Source: Clostridia bacterium | GTDB lineage: Bacteria > Bacillota_A > Clostridia > Oscillospirales > Acutalibacteraceae | Reading direction: 5' to 3' | NCBI GenBank assembly: GCA_017503305.1 | Contig: JAFVTJ010000074.1 | Coordinates: 1 to 7,669 of the forward strand | Length of the DNA stretch: 7,669 bases | Part shown: positions 5,068 through 7,669 of the stretch, piece by piece | How the letters are laid out: the number at the start of each line of letters is the position of its first letter | How positions within the stretch are numbered: the stretch's first letter is position 1 | Notes under the pieces: model-generated | The model's database searches: none | What the model was told of the DNA's origin: nothing | Seen by the model: only the letters and a program-made list of their open reading frames with translations | Program-made: the position numbers and the translations under genes

Positions 5068-6000
5068 TTGATTAAAGAAGCAATCGGCTATGGCGAAACT
5101 ATTGAAGAAGCTCGCGAAGACGCCGTTTTAAAATTAAACGTTAGTGATGATATGGACGTGCAATTTGACGTAATTGCATTCCCAAAGAAAAAGGTCTTGG
5201 GTCTTTTTGGCGGAAGCAAAGCAGAGGTTAAAGCTTTTGTAGAACTTCCCGAAGAAAAGAAAAAACCGAAGGCTGCAAAACCCAAAAAGGAAGCTGCAAA
5301 GCAACCCAAGCACACCCCTAAAAAAGAAGCCGCTCAACCCGCAAAGGCTGCCGCTTCCGGGGCAGTTGAAAATTTTGTAACCGAAGATAAGCTTGATAAA
5401 AATTCTCGCGCTTACAAGGCTGTGGCTTATTTAAAGCCTATTCTTGAAAACTTGGGCTGCACAAATATTTCTATTAAGGTGGCCGAAAAGGAAACCTCTG
5501 CTATTATTGACCTTGAAGGCGAAGGCCTTGGCGTTATTATTGGTCACAGAGGCGAAACACTTGATTCTTTGCAATATCTTGCAGGTCTTGCTGCCAACAC
5601 AGGTGGCGGATATTACAAGGTTTCACTCAACATTGGTGATTATCGCCAAAAGAGAGAAGAAACCCTTAAAACCCTTGCCACTCGCATTTGCGACCAGGTT
5701 TTGAAATCCGGCAAATGCCGCACCTTAGAACCTATGAATCCTTACGAACGCCGCATTATTCACACCACCGTTCAAACAATTGACGGTGTTACCTCGGCTT
5801 CCTTTGGCGAAGGTGTGGACCGCCGCGTAGTAATCGGTCCCGAAGGCGCACAGCTAAAGCCTTTACACCAAAACCGCAACAGACGCGATAATCACTCACG
5901 CAGAAGAGGCCATTCAAAGCCTGCCGCTACAGTTTCAGCCGCTCCCGCAAGAGCACCTAAAAAGGATAGCGACATCCCCCTTTACGGCAAAATCAACTAA
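5068..6000 (+). CDS. jag: RNA-binding protein Jag/KhpB (EloR)
   Basis: Jag (KhpB/EloR) is a cytoplasmic RNA-binding protein; in streptococci and lactobacilli its homologues pair with KhpA and influence cell elongation. The 310 residues show, in order: a Jag_N domain (about 1-58, with KKKVLGLFGGSKAEV), a Lys/Ala/Pro-rich linker (about 61-98) likely to be disordered, a KH domain (about 134-190) with the GHRG loop at 159-162, and an R3H domain (about 195-256) with R228-x3-H232 and the conserved FGEGVDRRVVI segment. After about residue 262 there is a further basic tail with several Arg-rich clusters (NRNRRDNHSRRRGH) ending in DSDIPLYGKIN. The TTG start is set by AAGGAGG at 5054-5060. It is last in the rpmH operon; a strong terminator begins seven bases after the stop. 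Confidence 0.95.
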   Translation: MIKEAIGYGETIEEAREDAVLKLNVSDDMDVQFDVIAFPKKKVLGLFGGSKAEVKAFVELPEEKKKPKAAKPKKEAAKQPKHTPKKEAAQPAKAAASGAVENFVTEDKLDKNSRAYKAVAYLKPILENLGCTNISIKVAEKETSAIIDLEGEGLGVIIGHRGETLDSLQYLAGLAANTGGGYYKVSLNIGDYRQKREETLKTLATRICDQVLKSGKCRTLEPMNPYERRIIHTTVQTIDGVTSASFGEGVDRRVVIGPEGAQLKPLHQNRNRRDNHSRRRGHSKPAATVSAAPARAPKKDSDIPLYGKIN

Positions 6001-6006
6001 TTCACA

Positions 6007-6036
6007 AACGGTCGGATAATCCGACCGTTCTTTTTT
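6007..6036 (+). terminator. Rho-independent terminator ending the rpmH-jag operon
   Basis: A ten-base perfect stem, AACGGTCGGA (6007-6016) with TCCGACCGTT (6020-6029), has a three-base loop and is followed by C and six T. It lies directly after the jag stop. Confidence 0.95.
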
Positions 6037-6049
6037 GCTTTAAATTTAA

Positions 6050-6078
6050 TTGACTTTAAGTGTATAATAGTATATAAT
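6050..6078 (+). promoter_or_regulatory. murA promoter
   Basis: TTGACT (6050-6055, five of six consensus bases) and TATAAT (6073-6078) are separated by 17 bases. A second TATAAT at 6063-6068 is too near this -35 to use it, and a third at 6112-6117 has no good -35. Transcription would start near 6085, leaving a leader of about 65 bases. Confidence 0.85.
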
Positions 6079-6102
6079 AAACAATTGGTAAATAGTTTAT
6101 TA
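6075..6102. repeat. Inverted repeat over the murA -10 and start point
   Basis: The eight-base arms TAATAAAC (6075-6082) and GTTTATTA (6095-6102) are exact inverted copies separated by 12 bases. The left arm overlaps the -10 and the expected transcription start falls between the arms, the usual place for a repressor operator. Each arm pairs weakly as RNA, so a DNA site is likelier than a hairpin. Chance is possible in such AT-rich DNA. Confidence 0.5.
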
Positions 6103-6139
6103 ACTTCAGGTTATAATACCTTTAAACGACTTTATGATT

Positions 6140-6146
6140 GGAGAGG
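6140..6146 (+). promoter_or_regulatory. Ribosome binding site deciding the murA start
   Basis: GGAGAGG lies five bases before the GTG at 6152 (eight from its GGAG core). The in-frame ATG at 6134 lies upstream of this site and has no purine-rich sequence before it. Confidence 0.8.
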
Positions 6147-6151
6147 CTTTT

Positions 6152-7438
6152 GTGGAAAAATTTGTAATTTCCGGTGGCAATTCCTTAAAAGGCACAGTCC
6201 GTATAAGTGGCGCTAAAAATGCCGCCGTTGCAATTCTCCCGGCAGTTCTTTTGGCCGACAGTCCTTGTATCATTGAAAATATTCCCAATATTTCTGACGT
6301 TACTAATATCTTAATCGCTATGGAATCTTTGGGTGCTAATATTAAGAATATCAATAAATCCACTGTTCAAATCGACCCCACACACGTTAATTCCTATTTG
6401 GTTTCTAAAAAAATGGCCGAAGGAATGCGTGCGTCCAGCTATTTTTTAGGTGCTTTGCTCGGCAGAATGAGAAAAGCCCGCGTAGCGCTTCCCGGCGGTT
6501 GTAACTTTGGTGTAAGACCTATCGACCAGCACATTAAAGGCTTTGAAGCCTTAGGCACTACCATAACCTTAGAAAACGGTCTTATTGAAGCCACCGCCCA
6601 AGAGCTTTATGGTTCTTCAGTTTATCTTGACGTGGTTTCGGTTGGTGCTACAATTAACATTATACTTGCCGCAGTAAAGGCAAAGGGCCTTACCGTTATT
6701 GAAAACGCCGCAAGAGAACCCCATATTGTTGACCTTGCAAACTTCTTAAACTCTATGGGCGCTAATATAATGGGTGCAGGTACAAACATTATTAAAATTC
6801 GCGGTGTTGATTCATTGCGTGGCACCGATTACAGCATCATCCCCGACCAAATTGAAGCAGGCACCTATATGGCTGCCGCCGTTGCCACCAAGGGTGACGT
6901 GCTTATTGACAACGTAACACCCAAGCATTTGGATTCTATTATTGCCAAATTAAAGGAAATGGGTGCCGATATTACCGAATATGATGAAGCTGTTCGTGTT
7001 GTTATGAATCGCCGTCCCAAAAAGTGCAACGTTAAAACAATGCCGCATCCCGGCTTCCCAACCGATATGCAACCCCAAATAACCACCGTTTTGGCCCTTG
7101 CTGAAGGTGTTAGCATCGTTACCGAAGGTGTTTGGGATAACCGCTTTAAATACGTTGACGAATTAACCCGTATGGGTGCAGATATTCAGGTAGACGGCAA
7201 AATGGCCGTTGTTACCGGTGTAGAAAGTCTTGTAGGCGCACCCGTAAAGGCAGTTGACCTTCGCGCAGGCGCGGCAATGCTTATTGCAGGCCTCGCTACA
7301 GACGGCATTACCGAAATTGAAGAAATCGAACGTATTGACCGCGGCTACGAAGATGTTGTGGCAAAGCTTACTGCTCTTGGTGCAAACATCAAGCGTGTTT
7401 ACACTCCCGACAATTTTGAACTTTTAAAACGAGCATAA
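6152..7438 (+). CDS. murA: UDP-N-acetylglucosamine 1-carboxyvinyltransferase MurA
   Basis: MurA transfers enolpyruvate from phosphoenolpyruvate to UDP-GlcNAc, the first committed step of peptidoglycan precursor synthesis, in the cytoplasm. From the GTG at 6152 the protein has 428 residues and the standard MEKFVISGGNSLKG start. Catalytic residues are in place: K22 and N23 in SGAKNAA, R93 in GMRAS, the loop cysteine C117 in LPGGCNFGVRP (the residue alkylated by fosfomycin in other MurA enzymes), D305 in FPTDMQPQ and R371 in VDLRAGAAM. Two inside-out alpha/beta domains are expected from the family. The ATG at 6134 is rejected because the Shine-Dalgarno sequence GGAGAGG lies between it and the GTG. 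The gene has its own promoter and terminator, so it is separable from the rpmH operon. Bacillota often carry a second paralogue (MurZ); only one is seen here. Confidence 0.97.
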   Translation: MEKFVISGGNSLKGTVRISGAKNAAVAILPAVLLADSPCIIENIPNISDVTNILIAMESLGANIKNINKSTVQIDPTHVNSYLVSKKMAEGMRASSYFLGALLGRMRKARVALPGGCNFGVRPIDQHIKGFEALGTTITLENGLIEATAQELYGSSVYLDVVSVGATINIILAAVKAKGLTVIENAAREPHIVDLANFLNSMGANIMGAGTNIIKIRGVDSLRGTDYSIIPDQIEAGTYMAAAVATKGDVLIDNVTPKHLDSIIAKLKEMGADITEYDEAVRVVMNRRPKKCNVKTMPHPGFPTDMQPQITTVLALAEGVSIVTEGVWDNRFKYVDELTRMGADIQVDGKMAVVTGVESLVGAPVKAVDLRAGAAMLIAGLATDGITEIEEIERIDRGYEDVVAKLTALGANIKRVYTPDNFELLKRA

Positions 7439-7442
7439 TTTC

Positions 7443-7471
7443 ACAGGTCAACTTCCGTTGACCTGTTTTTT
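7443..7471 (+). terminator. Rho-independent terminator or attenuator after murA
   Basis: The perfect ten-base arms ACAGGTCAAC (7443-7452) and GTTGACCTGT (7457-7466) enclose the loop TTCC, and six T follow from 7466 to 7471. The next ribosome binding site starts only nine bases later, so there is no space for a new promoter. It may act as a partial terminator between murA and the following gene. Confidence 0.9.
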
Positions 7472-7494
7472 AAACACTGAAAGGAGGCAATAAA

Positions 7495-7669
7495 ATGTCA
7501 AAAATATGTCCGCTTTACAGCGGTTCTACAGGCAACAGCACCTATATTGGCACCAAAAGCGGCAGCATACTAATTGACGTTGGCGCCTCTTTTAAAGGTA
7601 TAACTGAAAAACTAAGCCTTGCTGATGCGGCCCCAGAAGAAATTTTGGCCGTTGCTATCACACACGAGC
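7495..7669 (+). CDS. MBL-fold hydrolase, YycJ/WalJ-like (N-terminal part only)
   Basis: The first 58 residues of a protein that continues beyond the right edge. The N-terminus (MSKICPLYSGSTGNSTYIG), the ILIDVGAS segment near residues 25-32 and AVAITHE at the edge fit the YycJ/WalJ branch of metallo-beta-lactamase-fold proteins, where THE is the start of the metal-binding THxHxDH motif. The rest of that motif is not in view. Members are predicted metal-dependent hydrolases or nucleases; B. subtilis YycJ (WalJ) is linked to the walRK locus and to DNA maintenance. The ATG at 7495 has AAGGAGG seven bases upstream (7481-7487). No promoter fits between the hairpin at 7443-7471 and this site, so expression may come from readthrough of murA. 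Another MBL-fold class cannot be excluded from so short a piece. Confidence 0.85.
   Translation, partial: MSKICPLYSGSTGNSTYIGTKSGSILIDVGASFKGITEKLSLADAAPEEILAVAITHE

Noticed and set aside
6134..6151. ATG at 6134 as the murA start
   Set aside because: The Shine-Dalgarno sequence lies downstream of it, and MurA proteins begin at MEKFVI.
1..7669. Defence, phage, toxin-antitoxin or CRISPR system
   Set aside because: All genes belong to core housekeeping families, spacing is tight and no repeats or mobile element ends are visible.

Overview
The window reads as a housekeeping chromosomal segment of a low-to-moderate G+C Gram-positive bacterium (Bacillota, probably class Clostridia, perhaps a gut Oscillospirales-type lineage). 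The reasons are the clustered rpmH-rnpA-yidD-yidC-jag genes, strong AGGAGG-type ribosome binding sites, many TTG/GTG starts, consensus sigma-A-type promoters, T-tailed terminators, and a YidC without a periplasmic domain. The genus-level guess is inference only.

Two gene sets diverge from the 220-base region 3141-3360. Leftward (minus strand) lie rpmE (L31, zinc-binding form), a terminator-like hairpin, yigZ, dgt (HD-domain dNTP triphosphohydrolase) and dnaG (primase, cut off at the left edge after 387 residues). Rightward (plus strand) lie rpmH (L34), a hairpin, rnpA, yidD, yidC and jag, closed by a strong terminator at 6007-6036. Next comes murA with its own near-consensus promoter and a terminator, then the first 58 residues of a YycJ/WalJ-like metallo-beta-lactamase-fold protein that runs off the right edge. 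No gene-free stretch exceeds 300 bases; the two longest gaps (3141-3360 and 6001-6151) are filled by promoters, palindromes and a terminator.

The rightward operon joins ribosome assembly (L34), tRNA 5' maturation (RnpA) and membrane protein insertion (YidD, YidC), with the RNA-binding protein Jag/KhpB. MurA then begins peptidoglycan precursor synthesis. The leftward set joins a ribosomal protein with dNTP control and replication priming, resembling in layout the E. coli rpsU-dnaG-rpoD operon.

I see no mobile element, CRISPR array, tRNA, rRNA or evident new multi-gene system. The points most worth a second look are a YidC whose usual groove arginine is Asn while a nearby groove position has become Arg; terminator-like hairpins wedged between a ribosomal protein gene and its downstream genes on both sides of the divergent region; rpmH facing rpmE rather than dnaA; and an inverted repeat over the murA transcription start.
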